Below, piece after piece: positions 16,691 to 24,288 of a DNA stretch of 38,086 nt (the stretch's first letter is position 1; every line of letters begins with the position of its first letter). Under the pieces are notes generated by a model. The model searched no databases. It worked only from the letters and a program-made list of their open reading frames with translations, and was not told the DNA's origin. The position numbers were made by a program, and so were the translations under genes. The DNA comes from an uncultured Pelagibacteraceae bacterium (GTDB taxonomy: Bacteria > Pseudomonadota > Alphaproteobacteria > Pelagibacterales > Pelagibacteraceae), in the NCBI GenBank assembly GCA_902550285.1, contig CACCYQ010000006.1:1-38086 (forward strand), in the 5' to 3' direction.

Positions 16691-17199
16691 TAGTTAATTT
16701 TTTTAATTTCTTTATTAACAATAGATAGTATAGGTTCAGAAATATCAAGTTCAGTTTTACCAACTATCATTTGCTCTTTTCTTATAACTATATCAATATT
16801 ATTTTCTGATGCATATTTAGCAATTATTGGATTAAGCAATTCAATAAGTTTGTTTCTATAGCTAATTTTTTTATCATTTAATTCTTTAATTTTTTTATTT
16901 TTATTTAAATTGTATTTTTTAACTTTATTAGATAATTCTATTAACTTTTTACTATAGTCTTCTTCAGATAGTATATTTTTTTGAGTTATAATTTTTTTTT
17001 CTTCATCTATTAAATTTTTTTCAGTTGAGGCAAATAATTCATTTGTCTCCTTAATATTTTTTTCAAGTTCGCCAAGTGCTTTTTTACCTGCCGTTGACTT
17101 ATTTAATATTTTGTTAATATCAATATAAACAATTTCAGAAAATGATTGGGAAATTGTAATAAAAAAAAAAAATAGTATGTAATAAAGATTTTTTTTCAT
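16690..17199 (-). CDS. skp: Skp/OmpH-family periplasmic chaperone
   Basis: Skp holds unfolded outer-membrane proteins in the periplasm on their way to BamA. The 169-residue product starts with a signal peptide (MKKNLYYILFFFFITISQSFS, cleavage near residue 21), then the family opening IVYIDINKILNKSTAGKKAL. A long Lys/Glu-rich helical section at about 40-115 forms the coiled-coil tentacle, and the end returns to a short strand region (NNIDIVIRKEQMIVG). An uninterrupted run of 12 T on the coding strand encodes Phe10-Phe13 of the signal peptide. It directly follows bamA with a one-base overlap and overlaps fabZ by one base, the expected Bam/Skp neighbourhood. Confidence 0.9.
   Translation of the reverse strand: MKKNLYYILFFFFITISQSFSEIVYIDINKILNKSTAGKKALGELEKNIKETNELFASTEKNLIDEEKKIITQKNILSEEDYSKKLIELSNKVKKYNLNKNKKIKELNDKKISYRNKLIELLNPIIAKYASENNIDIVIRKEQMIVGKTELDISEPILSIVNKEIKKIN
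17161..17172 (-). repeat. 12-base homopolymer inside skp signal-peptide coding
   Basis: The plus strand shows A12, giving T12 in skp, which encodes Phe10-Phe13 of the signal peptide. Homopolymers of this length are prone to polymerase slippage, and to sequencing indels. The reading frame is intact as given. Confidence 0.9.
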
Positions 17200-19445
17200 T
17201 AAAAAGTTGTTCCAATATTAAATCGGAAAGTCTCATCAATATCTGTAGATTTACTTTGTAAAACTTGAGTTAATGAAAAATTAAGTGGACCTATCGGAGT
17301 ATACCAATCTACAGCTACACCAGTTGATGCTCTAATTTTGCTAGATGCGCCATCGTTATTTCTATAATCAACTCCCCATAAATTAGCTGCATCAAAAAAA
17401 TATTTAATATCTGTATCCTGTAAATTTGCAAGTATAGGCAAATCTGTATTAAAATTTATTGTAGCGGCATAATTGCCACCTACATGATCTTTTGAGTCAA
17501 CAGGACCGATTCTTCCTGATTGAAAGCCTCTTAATTTTCTTGATGGTATATAGAGTCTTTCTGAAATTCTTACATCGTTTCCTGAGTCAAGTGCTGTTAT
17601 CGCAGCACTATAAAAAGATAATGATGTAACAATATTGTCAGCAACTTCAAAATATTTATTATATTCGTAAGTGTTTCTAAATGAGAGTGCTTCGGAATAA
17701 ACTGGTATATCTTGAGAAAATCTATGTCTTTGGCCAGAAGTTGTTTGGAATTTTTGATTTCTTCTATCGTAGTCAACTCTATATGCAACTTTTGTTGTAA
17801 AATAATCTCCTTTTTGTTTTTTTAAATTGTCTGATGCAGTATTTGATGTTTCGATTTTATCGTAGGAAACCCAAAATGACGGTGTTAAAAAAAAATCATC
17901 ATATTGTTCAAATCCAGTTCCAATATGAAATGTCGTATCAGAACTTTTATAACCATAATCTGCAAGTTTATCTGATACTGAACTATTTAATCCAAATGAT
18001 AAAGATTTGTCTGAATTTTTAAATTTAGGATTTAGATAATCTATACCACCTTTAACAGATTCTTCACTTAGTGTTATATTTCCTGAAAGTGTAATTCCTT
18101 TTCCTAAATAGTTATTTTCTTGAATACCAAAACCTATGGTACCACCAGACGTTCCAACTCCTGCTCCAGCAGAGATTTCACCGGTAGGCTTTTCTTCAAC
18201 TTCTATATCAATATTTCTTTTGTTATCTTTGCCAGTATCAACGATTTTAGATTCAACATTTTTAAATATATTTAAATTTTTAAGCTCGTTTATTGACTTG
18301 TTATAAATTATGTTATTTAAAGCATCGCCTTCGCTTATAAGTAAATTATTTCGAACAACAGCTTCTTCTGTAATAGAATTTCCAAAAATATTAATTTCAT
18401 CGATAAAATATTTATCTTTATTTTCTTGAATTTTGATAGTCAAATTCAATTTATTTTTTTTAACAATTTGCTCATTAATTTCAGCATCTATAAACTCATA
18501 ATCATTATAAAGAGAAATTCTTTCAATTAATTTTATTATTTTTTGGATTTCATTCAAAGAATAAGGCCTGCCTTTAAGTTCATCTAGTTTAGAAGTAATT
18601 TTCTGAAATGGAGCTTTGTTAAAATCATCAGGTATTAACAAAGTCAATTGATTTAAATAATATTTTGTACCCGCATTAATGGTAAATGCAAGCTCAAAAT
18701 TACTTTCTTCAAGATAGCTTGCAAAAGAACTTGTTACTTGAGCTTTATAATATCCTTTATTTAAATAATAATTTTTTAGCAATCTCTTATCAAGATTCAT
18801 TCTTGACTCATCTAAGTATTTTTTACCAGAAATAAATTTCCAAAATTTAGTTTCTTCTGAAGTAATTAATGATCTTAATTTTCTATCTTTAAAAACTTTA
18901 TTACCCAAAAAGTTAATTTTAGATATTAGAGCCCTTTCTCCTAAATCAATGTCGTATATAAGATTAATTGAATTGTTTGAATTTTCTTTAATTTGAAGCT
19001 GTACGTCAGAAAAATAAAAACCAGTACTTTTAAGAGAATTTTTTATGTTTATTAAATCTTTAGCTGCAATTTTTTCTGCAAAAGAAGATTTATTTTTTAA
19101 CCTTAAAGATTTATATATTTGTTCTTGCAATTTTTTAGATTTAATTCCGTTAAATTCAACTTCATTAATTATTGGGTTTTCAACAACTTTTATGGTTAAA
19201 ATGTTATTTTCAAAATTAATTTCAACTTTAGAAAAGAAATTTGTTGAATAAATATCTTTAAAAATTTTATTTAATTGATTTGTATTTATAATTTCATCAT
19301 TTTTAGATATTTTTGAAAATAAAATTATAGTGTCTTTAGATATTCTTTCATTACCTACCACATCAATAGAATTAATTTTTTCAGCAATAGAATTGCTAGA
19401 TATAAAGAAAAATATTAGAACAAATAATTGAATTTTGATTCTCAT
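17199..19445 (-). CDS. bamA: Outer membrane protein assembly factor BamA
   Basis: BamA (Omp85) inserts beta-barrel proteins into the outer membrane. The 748-residue sequence begins with a signal peptide (to about residue 21, ending SIAEK), followed by POTRA domains. The first starts INSIDVVGNERISKDTI, and later repeats open with INEVEFNGIKSK, ISKINFLGNKVFKD, NQLTLLIPDD and IDEINIFGN, consistent with five. The 16-strand barrel follows from about residue 395 (SAGAGVGTSGGTIGFG), with the lid-loop motif LRGFQ and a C-terminal phenylalanine (FNIGTTF) typical of outer-membrane barrels. rseP, which normally precedes bamA in proteobacteria, is absent; dxr lies only 4 bases upstream. The stop overlaps skp by one base. 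Confidence 0.96.
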   Translation of the reverse strand: MRIKIQLFVLIFFFISSNSIAEKINSIDVVGNERISKDTIILFSKISKNDEIINTNQLNKIFKDIYSTNFFSKVEINFENNILTIKVVENPIINEVEFNGIKSKKLQEQIYKSLRLKNKSSFAEKIAAKDLINIKNSLKSTGFYFSDVQLQIKENSNNSINLIYDIDLGERALISKINFLGNKVFKDRKLRSLITSEETKFWKFISGKKYLDESRMNLDKRLLKNYYLNKGYYKAQVTSSFASYLEESNFELAFTINAGTKYYLNQLTLLIPDDFNKAPFQKITSKLDELKGRPYSLNEIQKIIKLIERISLYNDYEFIDAEINEQIVKKNKLNLTIKIQENKDKYFIDEINIFGNSITEEAVVRNNLLISEGDALNNIIYNKSINELKNLNIFKNVESKIVDTGKDNKRNIDIEVEEKPTGEISAGAGVGTSGGTIGFGIQENNYLGKGITLSGNITLSEESVKGGIDYLNPKFKNSDKSLSFGLNSSVSDKLADYGYKSSDTTFHIGTGFEQYDDFFLTPSFWVSYDKIETSNTASDNLKKQKGDYFTTKVAYRVDYDRRNQKFQTTSGQRHRFSQDIPVYSEALSFRNTYEYNKYFEVADNIVTSLSFYSAAITALDSGNDVRISERLYIPSRKLRGFQSGRIGPVDSKDHVGGNYAATINFNTDLPILANLQDTDIKYFFDAANLWGVDYRNNDGASSKIRASTGVAVDWYTPIGPLNFSLTQVLQSKSTDIDETFRFNIGTTF

Positions 19446-19449
19446 TTGA

Positions 19450-20616
19450 TTATTTTATACATAAAGACAATGTTTTCAATCTAACCTTTTTATCAATATC
19501 TATAATCTGTTTAAGATTTTTTGGGTATATCTTTTTAAGTTGCTTAAATTCACTTAAATTTAAAATTTTTTTAAGATTGTGATTAATATCTGTAAATTTT
19601 ATCATTTTACTTAAAAAACATTCTACAAGCACATCATTTGAACTAACCAAAACTGTTTCAAATAATGAGCTATTGTTAGGAATTTTCTTCAGAAGATCTA
19701 TTGAAGGAAATTTAATTTTATTAACATAGGACAAATCTAAATCATTTATTAACTTAAAATCTAATTTTTTAGAACCATAATAATCACTCTTATTATTATA
19801 TATTGAATTAAATATTGGTACTGACATATCCGTATCATGAATCAACATTTTAGTTAGTCCATTTTTAAATTTTATTATAGCGTGCACATAAGACTTTGGA
19901 TGAATTAGTATTTTAAGTTGAGAATAATTTAAATTAAATATTTTTTTAGCTTCAATGACTTCAAAAAGCTTATTCATCATAGTGGCTGAATCTACTGAGA
20001 TTTTTTTACCCATTGACCATCTTGGATGTTTTATAGCATTGGTTGGGCTAATTTTTTTAAATTTTGTAATTGGCAAGTTTAAAAATGGTCCGCCTGATGC
20101 AGTAATATAAATTTTGTCAATTTTTTCATTATATGAATTTTTTATTAAAGACATTATTGAAAAGTGTTCTGAGTCCACTGGAACAAATTCTGTTTTATTT
20201 TTATTTAATTCTTTATGTATTAGGTTCCAAGCGCAGATAATTGACTCTTTATTTGCAATAGCGATTTTTTTACTATGTTTAATACAACTTAAAGTTGGCT
20301 CAAGTCCAGCTAAGCCAGTTATTGCACACATACAATAATCTAATTTTTTTTTTAAAATTTTGTGAAAATCATTAAAGTTATTGTATATTTTTAATTTTTT
20401 ATATTTTTTAATTTTTAATACTTTTAAATAATGTTTTTTACTACTTATTATAATATTATTTACATTTAAAATATTTACTTGCTTTAAAATTTCTTTAATA
20501 TTTTTGTTTGTTGATAAAAGCACTACATCAAAATCTTTTTTATTTTTTTTAATGATATTAAAAGTAGTTTTTCCTATAGAGCCAGTTGAACCAAGAATTG
20601 CAATTGTTTTTTTCAT
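19450..20616 (-). CDS. dxr: 1-deoxy-D-xylulose 5-phosphate reductoisomerase
   Basis: Dxr (IspC) uses NADPH to convert DXP to methylerythritol phosphate in the non-mevalonate isoprenoid route. The 388 residues carry the N-terminal nucleotide motif ILGSTGSIGKTT, ANKESIICAW, metal- and substrate-binding PVDSEHFSIM, the flexible region TASGGPFLNLP, HPRWSMGKKISVDSATMMNK, and FEVIEAKKIF, with IHPKSYVHAIIKFKNG downstream. All catalytic motifs are intact. Its ATG overlaps the cdsA stop by one base. In most proteobacteria rseP follows dxr; here bamA follows after 4 bases. UppS nearby uses isoprenoids made by this pathway. Confidence 0.97.
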   Translation of the reverse strand: MKKTIAILGSTGSIGKTTFNIIKKNKKDFDVVLLSTNKNIKEILKQVNILNVNNIIISSKKHYLKVLKIKKYKKLKIYNNFNDFHKILKKKLDYCMCAITGLAGLEPTLSCIKHSKKIAIANKESIICAWNLIHKELNKNKTEFVPVDSEHFSIMSLIKNSYNEKIDKIYITASGGPFLNLPITKFKKISPTNAIKHPRWSMGKKISVDSATMMNKLFEVIEAKKIFNLNYSQLKILIHPKSYVHAIIKFKNGLTKMLIHDTDMSVPIFNSIYNNKSDYYGSKKLDFKLINDLDLSYVNKIKFPSIDLLKKIPNNSSLFETVLVSSNDVLVECFLSKMIKFTDINHNLKKILNLSEFKQLKKIYPKNLKQIIDIDKKVRLKTLSLCIK

Positions 20617-21290
20617 TAATTGAGAAAATTAAATAATAAGTATGAAAATGGAATTCCAAAAATTATTCCATCAACTCTGTCTAATAATCCTCCATGACCA
20701 GGTAACAAGTTTCCAGTATCTTTAACTTTTGCTAATCTTTTAAAATAAGAAATTATAAGATCGCCAATTTGACTTATTAAAGAAATAAATAAAATGAGTG
20801 AAATAAATATACTATCTAATTCAGGTTTACCCCCTGTCCATATTAATAGATTTAGATAATTAAGTGCAGCTCCAGCCGTTGTATATTTTGTATAAATTAT
20901 TGCTGCAATTAAGGATAAAATAAAACCTCCAAATGCACCTGCATAAGTTTTTTTTGGGCTAATCTTAATTAGCTTTGGACCCTTAAAAATTTTACCAAAC
21001 ATATAACCACCTAAATCAGTAAATACACAAATAATTAATATCAAAATAAATATTTCAAGAGGAAATTTTTCTCGTAATAAATATGCCGAATAAAATGCAA
21101 AAAAAAGATAAAATATTCCCAAAACTTTAAAAGTGTCTTTCTTATTCATTTTTATCCATTCATAAGTGGTGGCAAGAAAAAAAATGCATAGAAAAAATAC
21201 AAAAAAAAATGATCCTTGAAAAATAAAAAATAATGCTATTGGTATTAAAATTATTGAACTTAATATTCTTTTTGATAATTCACTTTTCAT
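20616..21290 (-). CDS. cdsA: Phosphatidate cytidylyltransferase (CDP-diacylglycerol synthase)
   Basis: CdsA makes CDP-diacylglycerol from phosphatidate and CTP at the inner membrane, the branch point for all phospholipids. The 224-residue protein is largely hydrophobic, with several membrane helices (about 10-45, 58-90, 115-135, 155-175, 210-224). It carries the diagnostic signature SYFKRLAKVKDTGNLLPGHG followed by GLLDRVD, and DLGGYMFGKIFKGPKL earlier. It is somewhat shorter than the E. coli enzyme (285), mainly at the N-terminus, a length common in this class. One-base overlaps join it to both uppS and dxr. CTP comes from the product of pyrG elsewhere in this window. Confidence 0.94.
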   Translation of the reverse strand: MKSELSKRILSSIILIPIALFFIFQGSFFFVFFLCIFFLATTYEWIKMNKKDTFKVLGIFYLFFAFYSAYLLREKFPLEIFILILIICVFTDLGGYMFGKIFKGPKLIKISPKKTYAGAFGGFILSLIAAIIYTKYTTAGAALNYLNLLIWTGGKPELDSIFISLILFISLISQIGDLIISYFKRLAKVKDTGNLLPGHGGLLDRVDGIIFGIPFSYLLFNFLN

Positions 21291-21967
21291 TAAATATTTC
21301 CAAAATTTCTTTTAGTTTTTTTGTATTTGTTTAAAATTTGACTATAATCTTTTTCATTAAAATCTGGCCAAAGTTTCTTTTCAAAAAATATTTCTGTATA
21401 TGCTAATTGCCATAGTAAAAAATTACTTAATCTATGTGTATTTCCTGTTCTTATTAAAATTTCAGGATCTGGAATGCCACTTGAATATAGATTTTTTTCT
21501 ATATTTTTAATATTTACTTTAAATTTTTTTTTATTTAATAATTTAAATGCTCTAACTAACTCATATTTTGAGCCATAATTTAAAGCTAAATTAACTTGTA
21601 GTTTTTTATTTTTTAATGTTATTTTCTCTGAATCAGTAAGCTTCTTTTTAAGTTTATGATTAAAATTGTTAATATCACCAATAATTTTTAGTCTTATATT
21701 ATTTTTTTTGAATTCAACAATTTTTTTATTTATAAAAGTATCCAATAGTTTAAATAAAAATTTGATTTCATTTTTTGGTCTTTTCCAATTTTCTGTTGAA
21801 AAAGCAAAAAGTGTTAAATACTTAATTTTATTTTTTATTGATATTTTAATTATTTTTTCTACAGTTTTTAGTCCAGCTTTGTGACCGAAATTTCTTGATT
21901 TTTTTCTTTTAATTCCCCAACGTCCGTTACCATCCATAATAATAGCAACATGTTGCAATGAATTCAT
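21290..21967 (-). CDS. uppS: Undecaprenyl diphosphate synthase (cis-prenyltransferase)
   Basis: UppS extends farnesyl diphosphate with isopentenyl units to the C55 carrier lipid used for peptidoglycan and surface polysaccharides. The 225 residues include MDGNGRWGIKR with catalytic Asp12, GHKAGLKTVEKI, TLFAFSTENWKRP, ALNYGSKYELVRA, and the C-terminal substrate-binding segment ILIRTGNTHRLSNFLLWQ followed by AYTEIFF. GNTHRLSNF replaces the more usual SGEQRLSNF, with the conserved Arg and Ser kept. It overlaps frr by 4 bases and cdsA by 1. This frr-uppS-cdsA-dxr order is widespread in proteobacteria. Confidence 0.96.
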   Translation of the reverse strand: MNSLQHVAIIMDGNGRWGIKRKKSRNFGHKAGLKTVEKIIKISIKNKIKYLTLFAFSTENWKRPKNEIKFLFKLLDTFINKKIVEFKKNNIRLKIIGDINNFNHKLKKKLTDSEKITLKNKKLQVNLALNYGSKYELVRAFKLLNKKKFKVNIKNIEKNLYSSGIPDPEILIRTGNTHRLSNFLLWQLAYTEIFFEKKLWPDFNEKDYSQILNKYKKTKRNFGNI

Positions 21968-22515
21968 ATTGTCATTATTTCTTTTTCTTTAGAAATAATT
22001 TTATCGTCGATTTTTTTAATATGGTTATCAGTAAATAGCTGAACTGATTTTTCAAATTTTTTTTCATCGTCTTCGCTTATTTCCTTAGATTTAAGCTTAT
22101 TTTTTAGTTCGTCATTTGCTTCTCTACGTATGTTTCTTATTGAAATTTTGCATTTTTCTCCCATACCCTTAATTAACTTTTTCATTTCGCCTCGTCTTTC
22201 TTCACTTAAACTAGGCACGGGCAGTCTCATTAATTGTCCATCTATCTGAGGATTCAAACCCAGTTCTGATTTTTTAATTGCAGAGTCTATTAATGATACA
22301 TTGTTTAAATCCCATACCTGAACATTAATTGTTCTAGGTTCAGGAGTTGTAATTGTTGCAAGTTGATTAATAGGCATTTTTTGTCCATAAACATCAACTT
22401 TAATTATATCCAACATACCAGAATTAGCTCTTCCAGTTCTTAATGCTGAAAGTTCTTTTATAAAAACTTCAAAAGTTTTATTCATTTTTTCATTATATTT
22501 TTTTTCTTCAAACAT
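21964..22515 (-). CDS. frr: Ribosome recycling factor
   Basis: RRF, with EF-G, splits post-termination ribosomes. The 183-residue length is standard. It shows the family pattern: an N-terminal helix (KYNEKMNKTFEVFIKELSALRTGRANSGMLD), the beta domain (VDVYGQKMPINQLATITTPEPRTI, NPQIDGQLMRLPVPSLSEERR), and the C-terminal helices (KISIRNIRREANDELK and on) completing the L-shaped tRNA mimic. The ALRTGRA and LSEERR elements are highly diagnostic. Its ATG overlaps the tsf stop by one base (TAATG). pyrH, which lies between tsf and frr in most bacteria, is not here. Confidence 0.97.
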   Translation of the reverse strand: MFEEKKYNEKMNKTFEVFIKELSALRTGRANSGMLDIIKVDVYGQKMPINQLATITTPEPRTINVQVWDLNNVSLIDSAIKKSELGLNPQIDGQLMRLPVPSLSEERRGEMKKLIKGMGEKCKISIRNIRREANDELKNKLKSKEISEDDEKKFEKSVQLFTDNHIKKIDDKIISKEKEIMTI

Positions 22516-23366
22516 TATTCTCCTATCTTAATTCTCGTAAAATCCTGAATTTTTAATTCTGGTATATTTAGTTCTTTAATTATATCCTTTACTTTTTTTT
22601 TAGGATCCATGACCCAATTTTGGGTCATTAGACTATTTTCTTCTTTAAATTTATTTAATTTACCAGCAGATATTTTATCAGCTATATCTTTTGATTTTCC
22701 TGAATTTTTTAATTCCTGTGAAATTAATTCTTGTTCTTTATCTATAACTTCTTTTTTTATAAATTCAGGCAAAATGGATATGGGATTGCTTGCAGCTATA
22801 TGCATAGATAATTGTTTTCCGAATAAATTTAACTCTTCTGAATCAGTTTTTGATTTTAAAGATACAACTACTGCTAGCTTTGAAAGATTGTCTTTTACAA
22901 TGGTGTGAAGATATTTGTAATTTTTTACACCATTAGTATTTAATGTTTTTCTTCTTCCAACAGTTATTTTTTCACCAATTGTTGCAATTAAACTTACAAT
23001 GTTGTCCTCAACTGTTTTTTTATTTTTCATCATTGTTTTATTTAGTTTTTCTAAATTTGAATTACACTCATTATTAATTTCACTAATTTCCTTTACAAAA
23101 TTAATAAAATCTTCATTTTTAGCAACAAAGTCGGTTTCACAATTAATTTCGATTAGTGAAGTTTTGGAACTGTTTCCGCTCACAGCTACAACACCTTCAT
23201 TAGCCTGTCTTGTCATTTTCTTTGAAGCTTTTGAAACTCCTTTAATTCTTAAAATTTCTACTGCTTTTTGAATATCTCCATTTGATTCCTCAAGTGCAGA
23301 ACTACAATCTTTAAAACCAGCCCCTGTTGATTGTCTAAGTTGCTTTACTTTATCTTTGTCGCTCAT
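22515..23366 (-). CDS. tsf: Translation elongation factor Ts
   Basis: EF-Ts reloads EF-Tu by exchanging GDP for GTP. The 283-residue protein opens with the UBA-like domain ([35 protein letters not shown]), followed by the EF-Tu-contacting [11 protein letters not shown] (TDFV motif) and two core subdomains ([22 protein letters not shown]). It ends with a helical hairpin region and [14 protein letters not shown]. The C-terminus keeps the coiled-coil module, as in E. coli. It begins 13 bases after rpsB, and the two are almost certainly co-transcribed. It overlaps frr by one base, with pyrH missing. Confidence 0.97.
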   Translation of the reverse strand: MSDKDKVKQLRQSTGAGFKDCSSALEESNGDIQKAVEILRIKGVSKASKKMTRQANEGVVAVSGNSSKTSLIEINCETDFVAKNEDFINFVKEISEINNECNSNLEKLNKTMMKNKKTVEDNIVSLIATIGEKITVGRRKTLNTNGVKNYKYLHTIVKDNLSKLAVVVSLKSKTDSEELNLFGKQLSMHIAASNPISILPEFIKKEVIDKEQELISQELKNSGKSKDIADKISAGKLNKFKEENSLMTQNWVMDPKKKVKDIIKELNIPELKIQDFTRIKIGE

Positions 23367-23379
23367 TAATTATGCTTTT

Positions 23380-24162
23380 TTAAGACTTATTTACAGTTTT
23401 TTTATTTTTTAGTATAACTTTTTCTTCACCATTTTTTTTTGATTTAGGATTTTCTGTTTTATCTTTATTTTCAGGTGCATCTTTTTTTGCATTCTCTATT
23501 GTTGTTTTTATTAATGAACAGTATAAATCTATAGATCTTCTTGCGTCATCATTGCCAGGAATTGGATAATCAATTCCTTCAGGATTGGAATTTGTATCTA
23601 AAATTGCTATTATCGGAATGCCTAATTTTATGGCTTCTTTTATTGCTAAAGACTCATAGTTGGTGTCTATTATAAAAACTAAATCAGGTATTTTTTTCAT
23701 TTCTACAATACCTCCTAAAGATCTCTGAAGTTTGTCTCGTAAGTGACTCATTTTTAATAGTTCTTTTTTTGTAAAACCTCTATTTTCTGAAGATAAATTA
23801 ACATTAATTTTTTCTAGTTTTTTTATCGAGTTTGATATGGTTCCCCAATTAGTAAGCATTCCGCCAAGCCATCTATAATTGACATAATACTGGTTAGTAC
23901 TTTTTGCTAAATCTGAAATAGCTTCAGACGCCTGCTTTTTTGTTGAAATGAATAAAATTTTACCATTATTAAGAACAGTGTTGTATACTTTATCTAAAGC
24001 TACATTAATAAGTTCCAATGTTTGGGTTAAGTCTATAATGTGAATGTTTTCTCTTTTTCCAAAAATATATTTTTTCATTTTTGGATTCCATCTTAGTGTT
24101 TTATGTCCAAGATGTACGCCAGCCTCTAATAGTTGTTGAATTGTTATACTTGGTATCGTCAT
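23380..24162 (-). CDS. rpsB: 30S ribosomal protein S2
   Basis: S2 binds late to the 30S subunit and is needed for S1 attachment. The 260 residues start [20 protein letters not shown] and continue [96 protein letters not shown] and [14 protein letters not shown], all typical S2 blocks. A Lys/Glu/Asn-rich tail beyond about residue 228 is low complexity. It is the first gene of a long minus-strand run and is preceded by a 126-base gap, the longest in the window, with a candidate promoter and structured leader. GGGA sits 7 bases before the ATG as a plausible ribosome-binding site. Confidence 0.97.
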   Translation of the reverse strand: MTIPSITIQQLLEAGVHLGHKTLRWNPKMKKYIFGKRENIHIIDLTQTLELINVALDKVYNTVLNNGKILFISTKKQASEAISDLAKSTNQYYVNYRWLGGMLTNWGTISNSIKKLEKINVNLSSENRGFTKKELLKMSHLRDKLQRSLGGIVEMKKIPDLVFIIDTNYESLAIKEAIKLGIPIIAILDTNSNPEGIDYPIPGNDDARRSIDLYCSLIKTTIENAKKDAPENKDKTENPKSKKNGEEKVILKNKKTVNKS

Positions 24163-24247
24163 ATTTATTCCCGGTTATGCCACCACAATATCTGCCAATT
24201 AAGGACCGGAGGTATAAAACCACAAATTGTGTGCGTGTTAATTTAAG
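24163..24247 (-). promoter_or_regulatory. Candidate structured 5' leader of rpsB (possible S2 autoregulatory element)
   Basis: This untranslated stretch holds GC-rich patches in otherwise AT-rich surroundings. Two complementary pairs interleave: CCGGT (24171-24175) with ACCGG (24205-24209), and CACAAT (24184-24189) with ATTGTG (24226-24231). Formed together they would make an H-type pseudoknot ending about 8 bases before the rpsB ATG and covering its ribosome-binding region. rpsB leaders regulated by S2 are known in other bacteria; that this one works so is inference. Confidence 0.42.
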
Positions 24248-24253
24248 AAGCTA

Positions 24254-24282
24254 TTTATAAACTAATTATATGGAAAACAAGT
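24254..24282 (-). promoter_or_regulatory. Candidate sigma-70 promoter for rpsB
   Basis: On the minus strand, ACTTGT (24282-24277), a 17-base spacer and TATAAA (24259-24254) precede rpsB. TTGTTT with a 15-base spacer is an alternative -35. Initiation would fall near 24247, giving a leader of about 85 bases. The -35 match is weak and chance matches are common in this base composition. Confidence 0.35.
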
Positions 24283-24288
24283 ATTTTT

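Noticed and set aside
17597..18022. Small frames within bamA on both strands
   Set aside because: They overlap the BamA barrel coding sequence, which is intact and full length. Their compositions look like frame-shifted reads of it.
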